Positions 49,625 through 58,071 of a stretch of 58,071 nt of DNA are shown one piece after another (the first letter of the stretch is position 1; every line of letters begins with the position of its first letter). The notes below the pieces were generated by a model. The model was not told the origin of the DNA. It saw only the letters and a list, made by a program, of their open reading frames with translations, and did no database searches. A program made the translations under genes and the position numbers. This DNA is from Flavobacteriaceae bacterium (GTDB taxonomy: Bacteria > Bacteroidota > Bacteroidia > Flavobacteriales > Flavobacteriaceae), in NCBI GenBank assembly GCA_029248405.1, contig JAQWJJ010000005.1, positions 1-58,071 of the forward strand, in the 5' to 3' direction.

Positions 49625-51319
49625 ATGATTTTTTCAAATAAACATCTTCTTTTTGGGCTCGTCTTGTGCCTTTTTCAAAGTGCTGCATGCCAAAATCTGG
49701 CGGTGACTTATCGGGCAGAAGACTCACTAAATCAAGAACAATTGGCCCTCTTTGTCCATCAGGCTGATTTCGAATCACGCAGGGCAGTTGACCAACACAC
49801 GCAACAGATCATCAATGAACTGCAATTGATCGGGTATATTGATGCCGTCATTAAATCACCGCTGGCCAAAAATCAAATGACCTACGAGGTGGTCATTGAT
49901 TTAGGGCAAAAATGGGAGACCATTACCCTCTCGGTGCCTGAAAACCTCGTGCCCATTGTGCATACAGTAGCAGACAATGATCAGCGAGACGATACTACGA
50001 TCACTGTAGCTTTATCAGATCTACCTGGATTCATCAACAGACTGAGCGATGAAGTCGCTAAAGAGCATGACCCCTTTTCAAAAATCTCTATTCGCCAAAT
50101 CGAAAAAACCGTCTATCCAAAACTCAGTGGCATCCTTTACGGTCAGCTCGAGCAAAAAAGAACTATCGATGCCGTGATCATCAAAGGCTATACCGAAGCG
50201 CCTAAAGGCGTGCTGCGTCATCAAGGTGGCATGAAAATTCCCCTACCCTTCGATCCAGATGTCCTCTCCAGACTTGATCAAGAAATCGACCAAATACCTT
50301 ATATAAGGAGGATGAGAGCTAGCGAAGTCCTTTTTGAAGAAGACCAAACAACGCTCTACCTTAACTTAGGCAAAAAGAACAACAACTCGTTTGATGGATT
50401 AATCGGCTTTGCCACTAACCCCGAAACTCAGAAACTGAGTTTTAATGGCTACCTTAAAATCGACCTGTCTAATAATCTAAATCTTGGCGAACAGCTCAAT
50501 GTAGACTTTAAGGGAGATGGACAAGAGCAGCAGCGCATTGGCATTAATACGCAGTGGCCGTTTATTTTTGGCACCCCTTTCGGCGTGACAGGACAGCTGG
50601 ACCTTTTCAGAAAAGATTCTCTCTTTACAACAGCTCAAACAATGGCAGCATTAGACTACCAAATGACCTCCCGCACTGCCTGGCATCTCGGCCACAAAGT
50701 AATTGAGTCGCACACAGGCACCCAAGAGGACATCAGGCCAGACCTCACAGACTTTAAAACAGAGTTGTGGCTTTTTGGATTTAGCGCAGAGCAGCGCCAA
50801 AACAACCTATTGTTTCCGCAAAAATATCTTTTAGACTTCGAGAGCGCCTTTGGAAAAAGAACGAACCAAGCAGGACGGCAAGGGCAAAATCGATTTCAAT
50901 TTGTGGGCCTCTATCAAATGGACCTGTCGCAAGAACACAAGATTTTTCTTCAAAACACAACAGCATATATTTCGGGGGGAAACATCTCTACCAACGAGGC
51001 GTATCGCTTCGGAGGGATTCAAAGTCTTCGGGGCTTCAACGAAAACACCATAGAGGCCAGCGCCCTTTCGTTGCTTAATATAGAATACCGACTCGTGTTT
51101 AATGAGACGTTCTACCTACACCACATCTCGGATATGGCCATCTTTAAGGAGGCCACAAGCAGCAGCAAAACAAATTTCCTCTTTGGCCTTGGCTTTGGAT
51201 TGGCCAGTCAAACCAGAGCCGGGCTACTGAAGCTACAAATAGCCCAAGGATTTGGTCAAAACAACGCATTTGATTTGGGACAAACAAAAGTCCACATAGC
51301 CTTCGCTTCACAATTTTAA
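49625..51319 (+). CDS. Short Omp85/BamA-like outer membrane protein
   Basis: A 564-residue exported protein: a hydrophobic signal (HLLFGLVLCLFQSAACQ), a periplasmic half of about 220 residues with POTRA-like stretches (INELQLIGYIDAVIK, IRQIEKTVYPKLSGILYGQL) and a C-terminal barrel. The barrel carries the Omp85-type loop FGGIQSLRGFNENTI and ends in Phe (HIAFASQF). At this length it is shorter than BamA (usually about 800 or more), so it is probably a paralogue (TamA-like or other) rather than the essential assembly factor. It is divergent from the ribosomal operon, whose proximity is probably incidental. Confidence 0.82.
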   Translation: MIFSNKHLLFGLVLCLFQSAACQNLAVTYRAEDSLNQEQLALFVHQADFESRRAVDQHTQQIINELQLIGYIDAVIKSPLAKNQMTYEVVIDLGQKWETITLSVPENLVPIVHTVADNDQRDDTTITVALSDLPGFINRLSDEVAKEHDPFSKISIRQIEKTVYPKLSGILYGQLEQKRTIDAVIIKGYTEAPKGVLRHQGGMKIPLPFDPDVLSRLDQEIDQIPYIRRMRASEVLFEEDQTTLYLNLGKKNNNSFDGLIGFATNPETQKLSFNGYLKIDLSNNLNLGEQLNVDFKGDGQEQQRIGINTQWPFIFGTPFGVTGQLDLFRKDSLFTTAQTMAALDYQMTSRTAWHLGHKVIESHTGTQEDIRPDLTDFKTELWLFGFSAEQRQNNLLFPQKYLLDFESAFGKRTNQAGRQGQNRFQFVGLYQMDLSQEHKIFLQNTTAYISGGNISTNEAYRFGGIQSLRGFNENTIEASALSLLNIEYRLVFNETFYLHHISDMAIFKEATSSSKTNFLFGLGFGLASQTRAGLLKLQIAQGFGQNNAFDLGQTKVHIAFASQF

Positions 51320-51508
51320 ATAATTGATGCTCAGGGCAGACCCACAGACCCCTAAAAATTTTTATGAAAATCAACACTGAAAAGCCAATCAATTCAGCGC
51401 CAGCACAATGTCATTAGGGGGCCACATGCATTTCAGAAAAAAAATCACCAAAGCACCACTATTGCTTCATTTAGTGTTAAATTAAATCCAAATTTTAGTC
51501 TCAAAAAG

Positions 51509-51539
51509 TTGTGTATTTAACTTTTTATTGTGATTTTTG
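51509..51539 (+). promoter_or_regulatory. Candidate promoter of the SusC/SusD locus
   Basis: TTG (51509-51511), a 20-base spacer and GATTTTTG (51532-51539). The -7 matches TAnnTTTG except its first base. It lies 28 bases before the susC-like ATG. Confidence 0.5.
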
Positions 51540-51567
51540 GCGTTAGCTAATTCAAATAAATTACAAA

Positions 51568-54500
51568 ATGAGAACAAAGTTTAGTGGATTTTTGACGCTT
51601 TTACTAGCGTTTGTAGTGCAACTTACGTTCGCACAACAAAAAACAGTCTCTGGTTCGGTATTGGATGAAACCAACCTACCGTTGCCTGGAGTCAATGTTA
51701 TTGCAAAAGGAACGACCAATGGAGTTCAAACAGATTTTGATGGAAACTATTCCATCGATGTGTCTGTTGGAGAAACATTAGTATTCAGTTATGTCGGTTA
51801 CAAAAATGTAGAGATGCCCGTTACAGCAGGTTCGTCTGACATATCTTTTGCAATGGAATTAGATGCATCTGTCCTTAATGAGGTGGTTGTAACTGGTTTT
51901 GCTGTTAAAAAAGAAAAGAAAGCATTGGGTTACTCGGTTTCCTCTATTCAGTCGGAATCGATTCAAGAAAGTCCTCAATCGGATTTAACTCGTGTTCTCA
52001 GTGGTAAAGCAGCGGGTATCAATATTACCTCTCAGAATGGTTTGTCAGGATCTGCCAATAAAGTGGTGATTCGTGGGACGAATTCATTTACAGGTGACAA
52101 CAACGCGCTTTACGTTATTGATGGTGTGCCAATCAGTAACGACACCAACGAGTCAGGTAACTTCGTAGATGGTAACATGGGATCGAGTCGATCATTCGAT
52201 ATTGACCCAAATAACATCGAGCGTGTGGACATCCTTAAAGGTCTTGCCGCAACGACGCTATACGGGACGCAAGGTCGTAATGGGGTCATCCTCATTACAA
52301 CCAAAACCGGTAGCTCTGCCAAAACAAACACTAAACAAGAAATACAATTAACTTCATCAGTATTTGTTAATGAAGTAGGTATCCTCCCAGATTATCAAAA
52401 TCAATTCGGTGGTGGTTTCGACCAAGCATTCGGATGGTTTTACAGCAACTGGGGTCCAGGATTCTACAGAGACGGTCTTGGAGGCTGGGGTTCTGACCCT
52501 TCTTTCGATGCCAACGGTACTGTTGCTCACCCATACTCAACGTCTAACTTCCTGGCGACAAACTATCCTGACTATCAGGCGCAATTTGCTGGACAGCGTT
52601 ATGACTGGAAGCCACGCAACAGTGTAAGTGATTTTTTCCGTAAAGGAATTTCTCGTACGATCTCTGTTAGTGCAAGAGGCCGCAGCGAGGATGGTAAATA
52701 CGGATACGGAACTGTGTTCAGTAATTTAGATGAAGACGGCTTTACTCCTGGTAACAACGTAAAGCGTAGTAACTTGACTATCTCAGGAGATGCTAAACTT
52801 AACAATAAGTTTTCTGTCCGCGGATCAATGACTTACACTAAAACCGATCTGAAAACACCACCAGTTGCCGCGAGTTTCGGTAGTAGTACATTTGGTTCAG
52901 GTTCTTCTGTTTTTGGTGATTTATTTTACACACCTAGAAGTATCGACATGTTCGAATTACCATTCGAACTTCCTGATGGTGGTAGTGTATACTACAGACA
53001 AGATAACGCGATTCAGCACCCATTGTGGACAGTGAAAAATGCGAGATTTGGTCAGTTGGTCAACCGTGTGAACGGTTATGCCGCTCTTGACTATGAATTG
53101 TCCGATCATTTCAATGTGTTCTACCAAGCGAGTATTGACAACTACACTGAAAATTCAGTGAACCGTCAAAATCGCGGTGGTGTAACAGGTGACATTAATA
53201 CGGATCGTGGATTTTACTCAACGACTTCGACAACCAATACCATATATGATCATCGTTTGGTGCTTTCTGGAAATAACTTTTCATTCCTTGATGATAAAGG
53301 AAGTCTGAGCTTTACAGTTGGTGCAACGTCAAATAGTGTAGACTACAACAGCTTTGGTCTTAGAAGTACAGACCAACAAGTTTTTGGATTCTTTGATCAC
53401 TCAGGCTATGTCGAGAGATTTCAATCAGAATTCCACCAAAAGAGAAACATCGTTGGTGTTTTTGGACAAATGCTCCTAGATTACGACAACTATTTATTTG
53501 TCAACTTATCTGGACGTAATGACTGGGTTTCTAACTCTATAGAAAATTCATTATTTTATCCTTCTGCGAGTGTGTCATTTGTTCCGACAAGTGCCTTCGA
53601 AGGTTTGTCTTCAGACAACGGGATCAAATATTTAAAACTACGTGCTGGTTATGGAACTTCTGCTAACTTCGTTACAGGTTACCCAACGGTTACTTTAGTG
53701 AACCTAAATACTCAAGCGTGGAACGATGGTAATGGTGACATTACCTCTAACACAACAAGCAGTAGTATCGGTAACCGTGCAATCCGCCCGGAATTATTTG
53801 AAGAATTCGAAGTTGGAGCTGAAGGTAACTTGTTCGGACGTTTGACATTTGACTTCTCTTACTTTGAAAGAACAACCAATGATTTGATCGTTGAGGATCA
53901 GCCGATACCAACAAGTACCGGTGCGTCATTTATTGATAATAACATTGGTGAAATTCAATCTAAAGGTATTGAAGCAGATTTTGGACTTAACTTAGTCAAA
54001 AGCCAAAACAACGGATTCGACTGGAAAGTTAACGTGAACTACACGACATTCGTGAGCGAAGTGACTAGCCTTGGGCAAGACACTGAGCAAGTGGTTTATG
54101 CCGGATTCACTAACTTAGGTAACTTCGCTACCGTAGGCGATCCACTTGGAGCCATGTATGGTTCACGTGTCGCTCGCGATGCAAACGGTAATCTGATCGT
54201 TGACTCAGCCGGTAACTATGTTGCGGAAACTACAACTGAAGACGGACTAGTACCACTCATTGGTGATGCTAACCCTGACTTCGTCATGAACTACATCAGC
54301 TCAATGTCTTATAAAGGTCTAAGCTTAAGTGCTCAATTCACTCATGTCTCAGGTGGTGATATTTATTCTACTACCGTAGCTTCATTGCTCGGTCGTGGTT
54401 TGACCACCGACACTGAGGATCGTCTTGGAACTTATATCTTGGATGGTGTCAACCAAGACACAGGGCTTCCTAACACAGTTCAAATCAATAACTCAGACTT

Positions 54501-54807
54501 CTTTTTCTCTAATGGATTCGCTAGCCCAGCTGACGAGCTATCAGTTTATGATGCCTCTGTCCTGCGTCTTCAAGAAGTGTCTTTAGCTTATACCCTAAGC
54601 TCTAAACTTCTTGAGAAGACCCCATTCGGCTCTGTAAGCGTTAAGTTCAGTGGTTTCAACCTCTGGTATGATGCCTACAACACTCCAGAAGGTATTAACT
54701 TTGATCCTAACACCACTGGTTTAGGAGCTGGTAATGGAGCTGGTTTTGAATTCTTAACTGGTCCAAGTAGCAAGAGATATGGATTTAGCGTTAATGCTAC
54801 ATTTTAA
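51568..54807 (+). CDS. SusC/RagA-family TonB-linked outer membrane transporter
   Basis: A 1079-residue outer-membrane transporter. After the signal peptide (LTLLLAFVVQLTFAQ) comes a carboxypeptidase-regulatory-like domain (about 26-105; VSGSVLDETNLPLPGVNVIA). The SusC signature follows (LNEVVVTGFAVKKEKKALGY), then a plug with ALYVIDGVPISND and TTLYGTQGRNGVILITTKTG, and a 22-strand-type barrel ending in aromatic KRYGFSVNATF. There is no STN domain, unlike the receptor at 20968. The partner SusD gene is ten to twenty bases downstream. The ligand is unknown; the codon choice looks adapted to strong expression. Confidence 0.96.
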   Translation: MRTKFSGFLTLLLAFVVQLTFAQQKTVSGSVLDETNLPLPGVNVIAKGTTNGVQTDFDGNYSIDVSVGETLVFSYVGYKNVEMPVTAGSSDISFAMELDASVLNEVVVTGFAVKKEKKALGYSVSSIQSESIQESPQSDLTRVLSGKAAGINITSQNGLSGSANKVVIRGTNSFTGDNNALYVIDGVPISNDTNESGNFVDGNMGSSRSFDIDPNNIERVDILKGLAATTLYGTQGRNGVILITTKTGSSAKTNTKQEIQLTSSVFVNEVGILPDYQNQFGGGFDQAFGWFYSNWGPGFYRDGLGGWGSDPSFDANGTVAHPYSTSNFLATNYPDYQAQFAGQRYDWKPRNSVSDFFRKGISRTISVSARGRSEDGKYGYGTVFSNLDEDGFTPGNNVKRSNLTISGDAKLNNKFSVRGSMTYTKTDLKTPPVAASFGSSTFGSGSSVFGDLFYTPRSIDMFELPFELPDGGSVYYRQDNAIQHPLWTVKNARFGQLVNRVNGYAALDYELSDHFNVFYQASIDNYTENSVNRQNRGGVTGDINTDRGFYSTTSTTNTIYDHRLVLSGNNFSFLDDKGSLSFTVGATSNSVDYNSFGLRSTDQQVFGFFDHSGYVERFQSEFHQKRNIVGVFGQMLLDYDNYLFVNLSGRNDWVSNSIENSLFYPSASVSFVPTSAFEGLSSDNGIKYLKLRAGYGTSANFVTGYPTVTLVNLNTQAWNDGNGDITSNTTSSSIGNRAIRPELFEEFEVGAEGNLFGRLTFDFSYFERTTNDLIVEDQPIPTSTGASFIDNNIGEIQSKGIEADFGLNLVKSQNNGFDWKVNVNYTTFVSEVTSLGQDTEQVVYAGFTNLGNFATVGDPLGAMYGSRVARDANGNLIVDSAGNYVAETTTEDGLVPLIGDANPDFVMNYISSMSYKGLSLSAQFTHVSGGDIYSTTVASLLGRGLTTDTEDRLGTYILDGVNQDTGLPNTVQINNSDFFFSNGFASPADELSVYDASVLRLQEVSLAYTLSSKLLEKTPFGSVSVKFSGFNLWYDAYNTPEGINFDPNTTGLGAGNGAGFEFLTGPSSKRYGFSVNATF

Positions 54808-54826
54808 CCGATAAAACATGCACAAA

Positions 54827-56467
54827 ATGAAAAATATAAGTAAACTTTTTACCTACGTTCTTCTAGCTACTGGCTTATTGTTCACGTCATGTGAGACAAC
54901 AGAACTAGATTTGTTAGATGATCCTAACAACGTAACACAAGACAAAGCGAGTTTAGACCGCTTTATGACCTCAATTCAGCTGGATTTCACCAGCTTTATG
55001 AGACAAATGGGAAATAACGGTGCAGCGCTAACGCGTATCAACTATATGTTTGGACGTACCTATGTTAATAATTACCAACCTGTAGCATTAGACGGCGAGT
55101 GGAGTACTGCTTACCGTGGAATGTTTTCCGATATGGCATCGGCGGAAATCCTTGCCAATAGCTCAGAATCCAATAAGCACTTAGGAATTATGAAAATCCT
55201 AAAGGCCTACACGCTAATTACGTTAGTGGATAGCTTCGGTGATGTTCCATTTAGTCAAGCCACCCAACCATCAGCATTCCCTGCTCCTCAAGTAGATCCA
55301 GGAGAAGAGGTTTATGCTGCTGCGATTGACATGATCAACGAAGGGATTGACCTTGTGAACCAACCAGGTGACCTTTTGGAGTACGACTTCTTTTATGACA
55401 ACGACTATGCAAAGTGGACCAAATTGGCGAACACTGTAAAAATGGTTGCCTTCCTCAATACAGGAAACAATGCTGCCTTTAACGCGATCGTGAATAATGG
55501 AAACTTCATCAACACTAGTGCTGATGACTTTCAATTCCAATATGGGACTAACGAAACCAATCCTGATACGAGACACCCAAGCTATAACGGTAACTATAAT
55601 GTTACTGGAACTGGCGGGTACCAATCAGTATGGCTGATGGGAACTATGTTGAATCTTGACGATCCAAGGTTACGTTATTACTTCTACCGCCAAAGCGACT
55701 GTACGCCTGGCGCTTCATGTAACCCCGGAGGAAGCCAGACAACACTGACATGTTCAGTAGCACCAAGACCTAACCACTTCCCTGCAGATATGTTATTCTG
55801 CTCACTGGAAGAAGGATATTGGGGTCGTGACCATGGAAATGCAGAAGGTATTCCACCAGATAGCTTTCAAAAAACAGCAGGTGGTGTTTATCCTATCGGT
55901 GGAAGTTTTGATGACGACCGTTTCACTTCTGTCGTAGTAGGTGGTGGTGCCGGTGGAGCCGGTATCGTGCCAATCATGCTTGCCGCTTGGACTGATCTTA
56001 TGCGTGCTGAAGTCGCACTTGCCTCTGGAAGTGCTGGCTCTGCCTCTACTCTACTCAGCAGTGCACTGAACAAGCACATGACTAAAGTATTATCCTTTGG
56101 TAGCTTAGATCCCGAAGCAAATTCAGATTTCTTTGCCACCTCTAGTGATGTCAGTAACTATGTGAGCAATGTGGTCAACACCTTCAATAACGGAGGTACT
56201 GAAGTGAAGTGGGAAGTATTGGCAACTCAGCAATTTATTGCACACTACGGTAACGGAATGGATTCGTACAACTTATACCGCAGAACAGGATACCCGAAAA
56301 AATTGCAATTGAATATTGATCCTAATCCAGGAGCATTTGTTCGTTCATTTTTCTATCCTTCAAACGAAGCCAACGTCAACAGCAGCATTGTACAAAAGCC
56401 AGGTGTCGATGTACAAGTGTTCTGGGATACTAACCCACCATCTCCAGGATTCCCTGTTGCTAACTAA
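54827..56467 (+). CDS. SusD/RagB-family surface lipoprotein
   Basis: A 546-residue lipoprotein that would cap the SusC barrel and bind substrate. Signal peptide MKNISKLFTYVLLATGLLF with its lipobox at TSC. Start 54827 is preferred; ATG 54818 adds only three residues. The helical TPR-like half includes KILKAYTLITLVDSFGDVPF. The later part with WGRDHGNAEGIPPDSFQKT fits the SusD-like_2 variant. No glycan enzymes lie nearby, so the substrate cannot be inferred. Confidence 0.93.
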   Translation: MKNISKLFTYVLLATGLLFTSCETTELDLLDDPNNVTQDKASLDRFMTSIQLDFTSFMRQMGNNGAALTRINYMFGRTYVNNYQPVALDGEWSTAYRGMFSDMASAEILANSSESNKHLGIMKILKAYTLITLVDSFGDVPFSQATQPSAFPAPQVDPGEEVYAAAIDMINEGIDLVNQPGDLLEYDFFYDNDYAKWTKLANTVKMVAFLNTGNNAAFNAIVNNGNFINTSADDFQFQYGTNETNPDTRHPSYNGNYNVTGTGGYQSVWLMGTMLNLDDPRLRYYFYRQSDCTPGASCNPGGSQTTLTCSVAPRPNHFPADMLFCSLEEGYWGRDHGNAEGIPPDSFQKTAGGVYPIGGSFDDDRFTSVVVGGGAGGAGIVPIMLAAWTDLMRAEVALASGSAGSASTLLSSALNKHMTKVLSFGSLDPEANSDFFATSSDVSNYVSNVVNTFNNGGTEVKWEVLATQQFIAHYGNGMDSYNLYRRTGYPKKLQLNIDPNPGAFVRSFFYPSNEANVNSSIVQKPGVDVQVFWDTNPPSPGFPVAN

Positions 56468-56481
56468 AAAAACAATCAGAT

Positions 56482-57072
56482 ATGAAAACATTAGCAAAAA
56501 TATTTATACTTGTCGCAGCCATCAGCTTCACTGCCTGTAGTGATTCTGAAGCCACAATCAATCAAGTGCTCGACACTGTCGATACAGAATCGGGTGCAGT
56601 GCTCAGAACTCTTGTAGATTTCCCAGACCTTGTGACGATCACAAATGAGGCGAATAACGTCATCAATTCAACGATTGAAGTCCAACAAGGTAACGGTAGT
56701 TTTGTGCCAGATTTCAAAGAAGTCAACCTTTATGTTCAAGTCTATAACGATCAAGATTTAATTGATCCTTTACTGACAGACGACGGCAACGAAATTGGTG
56801 AGCTCTTCTTACAAACATTCGATGCCAGCCAGTTCTCAATTTCTAGCAATGGACTACCAAGAACTGACATCAGTATTGTAGTACAAGACGTGGCAGATCT
56901 TTACGCTGCACAATCTGCTACTCCTGGTGTACCAAGTTTTATGGCACTGCGTTTTGAAATCGTCATGAACAATGGAACAGTAATCTCGAATAACAACGTA
57001 GGAGTAACAATCTCAGGAGGAATTTACTTCAATTCACCGTTCCTTTTCAAGGTGATTTTCCTACCAATCTAA
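56482..57072 (+). CDS. SusCD-associated lipoprotein of unknown function
   Basis: A 196-residue predicted lipoprotein (ISFTAC lipobox, Cys near 19), 14 bases after the SusD gene and before a strong terminator, so the third gene of the locus. The body is beta-rich, with VNLYVQVYNDQDLIDPLL and MALRFEIVMNNGTVIS. It may serve as an extra surface binder, as SusE-type proteins do, but shares no motif that I recognise with them. Confidence 0.75.
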   Translation: MKTLAKIFILVAAISFTACSDSEATINQVLDTVDTESGAVLRTLVDFPDLVTITNEANNVINSTIEVQQGNGSFVPDFKEVNLYVQVYNDQDLIDPLLTDDGNEIGELFLQTFDASQFSISSNGLPRTDISIVVQDVADLYAAQSATPGVPSFMALRFEIVMNNGTVISNNNVGVTISGGIYFNSPFLFKVIFLPI

Positions 57073-57095
57073 GAATCCGTAACGATTCACTTAAT

Positions 57096-57121
57096 AAAAA
57101 AGGGCCTTGGGGCCCTTTTTT
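57096..57121 (+). terminator. Terminator of the SusCD locus
   Basis: GGGCC, loop TTGG and GGCCC within A6 and T6 runs. It lies 23 bases after the last lipoprotein stop. Confidence 0.9.
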
Positions 57122-57157
57122 ATTACATTAGTTTTCTGAATAAAGAGAATAAATTTG

Positions 57158-57165
57158 TAACTTTG
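57158..57165 (+). promoter_or_regulatory. Probable -7 element for the T9SS cargo gene
   Basis: TAACTTTG lies 30 bases before the ATG at 57196, after the upstream terminator. No clear TTG at standard spacing. Confidence 0.45.
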
Positions 57166-57195
57166 AAATTATTAAACTTTAAAACTCTAATTATT

Positions 57196-58071
57196 ATGAA
57201 AAAAAATTATTTTTTAGCTGCGCTTTTCGCGTTCGCATTGACTAGTGTTTCTGCACAGTTTGCTGACGATATGGAAAGCTACACGCCTGGACAAACAGTT
57301 TACGAAAACTGGTGGACTGACTGGGGATGTGGTGGAACTTGTGCTGGTCTAGCTTCTGATGCTTATGCTCAAAGTGGATCTGTATCTTTCCTTGTTGACG
57401 GTTCTGGAATGGATCCAGTTCTTGATTTAGGGAACAAAATCTTCGGAACTTGGTTCTATACTTCTTACATGTATATCCCATCTGGGAAAGAAGGTTACAT
57501 GAACGTTCAAGGTACTGTGCCAATTGGTGGCGGTGAATGGGCTATTGGTAACATCTTCTTTAACCAAGGCTTAGCTGCTCCAGGAGAAGGTTCAATTGAC
57601 AACAGTGCTTTAGGTCTTGTTACATTCAGCTTCCCACATGATCAGTGGTTTGAGTTCACAGTAAACGTAGATATTTCTGCTGGTATGTCTTTGGCAACTA
57701 TCCAAATCATTGTAGACGGTGTTGAAGTAATTCCTGCTGGAACTGCATTCACTGATTCAGCTGGAACTGTACCTACAAGCTTAGGTGGTTTGAACTACTA
57801 CTCTATTAGCGCAAACAACGAATACTACATCGACGATGTCGTTTACTCTGACACGAACGTAGGTACTCAAGACTTTGCGACTAAAGGATTCCAGGCTTAT
57901 CCAAATCCAGTAAACAACGTATTGAATATCCAAGCTAACGAAGCGATCAGCAACGTAGCTATTTTCAACGTTCTTGGTCAAGAAGTTTACCGCGCTAACA
58001 TCAACGCTATGACTTCTCAAGTAGACATGTCTCAAATGGCTAGCGGTGCTTACTTTGTAAAAGTAAACATC
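57196..58071 (+). CDS. Secreted protein with T9SS type A sorting domain (3' end outside window)
   Basis: The open frame of 292 codons runs to the window edge. Signal peptide MKKNYFLAALFAFALTSVSA, then a beta-rich domain of about 210 residues (FADDMESYTPGQTVYENWW, YMYIPSGKEGYMNVQG, YYIDDVVYSD) that may have a jelly-roll or lectin-like fold. From about residue 236 comes a type A sorting tail (FQAYPNPVNNVLNIQ, VAIFNVLGQEVYRANI, ASGAYFVKVNI), probably missing only a few residues. Codon use is strongly biased (GGT/GGA, AAC, GAC, GTA), as in highly expressed genes. Function unknown; an abundant surface or released protein. Confidence 0.88.
   Translation, partial: MKKNYFLAALFAFALTSVSAQFADDMESYTPGQTVYENWWTDWGCGGTCAGLASDAYAQSGSVSFLVDGSGMDPVLDLGNKIFGTWFYTSYMYIPSGKEGYMNVQGTVPIGGGEWAIGNIFFNQGLAAPGEGSIDNSALGLVTFSFPHDQWFEFTVNVDISAGMSLATIQIIVDGVEVIPAGTAFTDSAGTVPTSLGGLNYYSISANNEYYIDDVVYSDTNVGTQDFATKGFQAYPNPVNNVLNIQANEAISNVAIFNVLGQEVYRANINAMTSQVDMSQMASGAYFVKVNI

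Noticed and set aside
57242-57523. Antisense open frames in the T9SS cargo gene (also 57781-58035)
   Set aside because: The plus strand encodes a signal peptide and sorting domain with strong codon bias; the reverse frames are by-products of that bias.

Overview
The window looks like a chromosomal segment of a member of the Bacteroidota, most likely a flavobacterium (order Flavobacteriales). The evidence is: SecD and SecF fused in one chain; a SusC/SusD pair; a FecI-type sigma / FecR / TonB-receptor triad; a secreted protein with a type A type-IX-secretion (T9SS) tail; start sites with little Shine-Dalgarno sequence; and many promoters of the Bacteroidota form TTG-N19/20-TAnnTTTG. I see no rRNA, tRNA, insertion sequence, prophage or CRISPR array. 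Most of the window is core genome, with accessory surface genes at both ends and near 17-24 kb.

Layout. 1-2468 (minus): a large secreted repeat protein cut by the window edge; its start codon is out of frame with its body by one base in a homopolymer. 2608-6414 (plus): folE, cysS, yidD, lgt and a DUF192 lipoprotein. 6497-13391 (minus): secDF, mdh, gyrB, queE. 13512-17081: an orphan lipoprotein, a YwaF-like membrane protein, folD and ffh. 17218-19255 (minus): two lipoproteins sharing a lipocalin-like module. 19501-23526 (plus): ECF sigma factor, FecR anti-sigma factor and a TonB receptor with a signalling (STN) domain. 23532-32353: argS, two guanidino-group-modifying enzymes, an isoprenylcysteine-methyltransferase-like membrane protein, gltA, eno and carA. 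32444-49440 (minus): the fused str-S10-spc-alpha ribosomal superoperon, from rpsL to rplQ, without tuf and with rpmJ and rpmD included. 49625-58071 (plus): a short Omp85/BamA-like barrel, a SusC/SusD pair with a third lipoprotein, and a T9SS type A cargo protein cut by the right edge.

How the parts fit. The 32-49 kb block supplies the translation and export machinery (ribosome, EF-G, IF-1, RNA polymerase alpha, SecY). ffh and secDF belong to the same Sec/SRP export route, and lgt modifies the lipoproteins encoded around it. The sigma/FecR/receptor triad forms a complete surface-signalling switch. The SusCD locus is a separate uptake system with no enzymes beside it. The observations I rate highest are the homopolymer frame break at 2459-2465 and a three-segment, attenuator-like leader between rpsJ and rplC at 45975-46107. 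Both come from reading the sequence and are untested. I did not find a clearly new multi-gene system.
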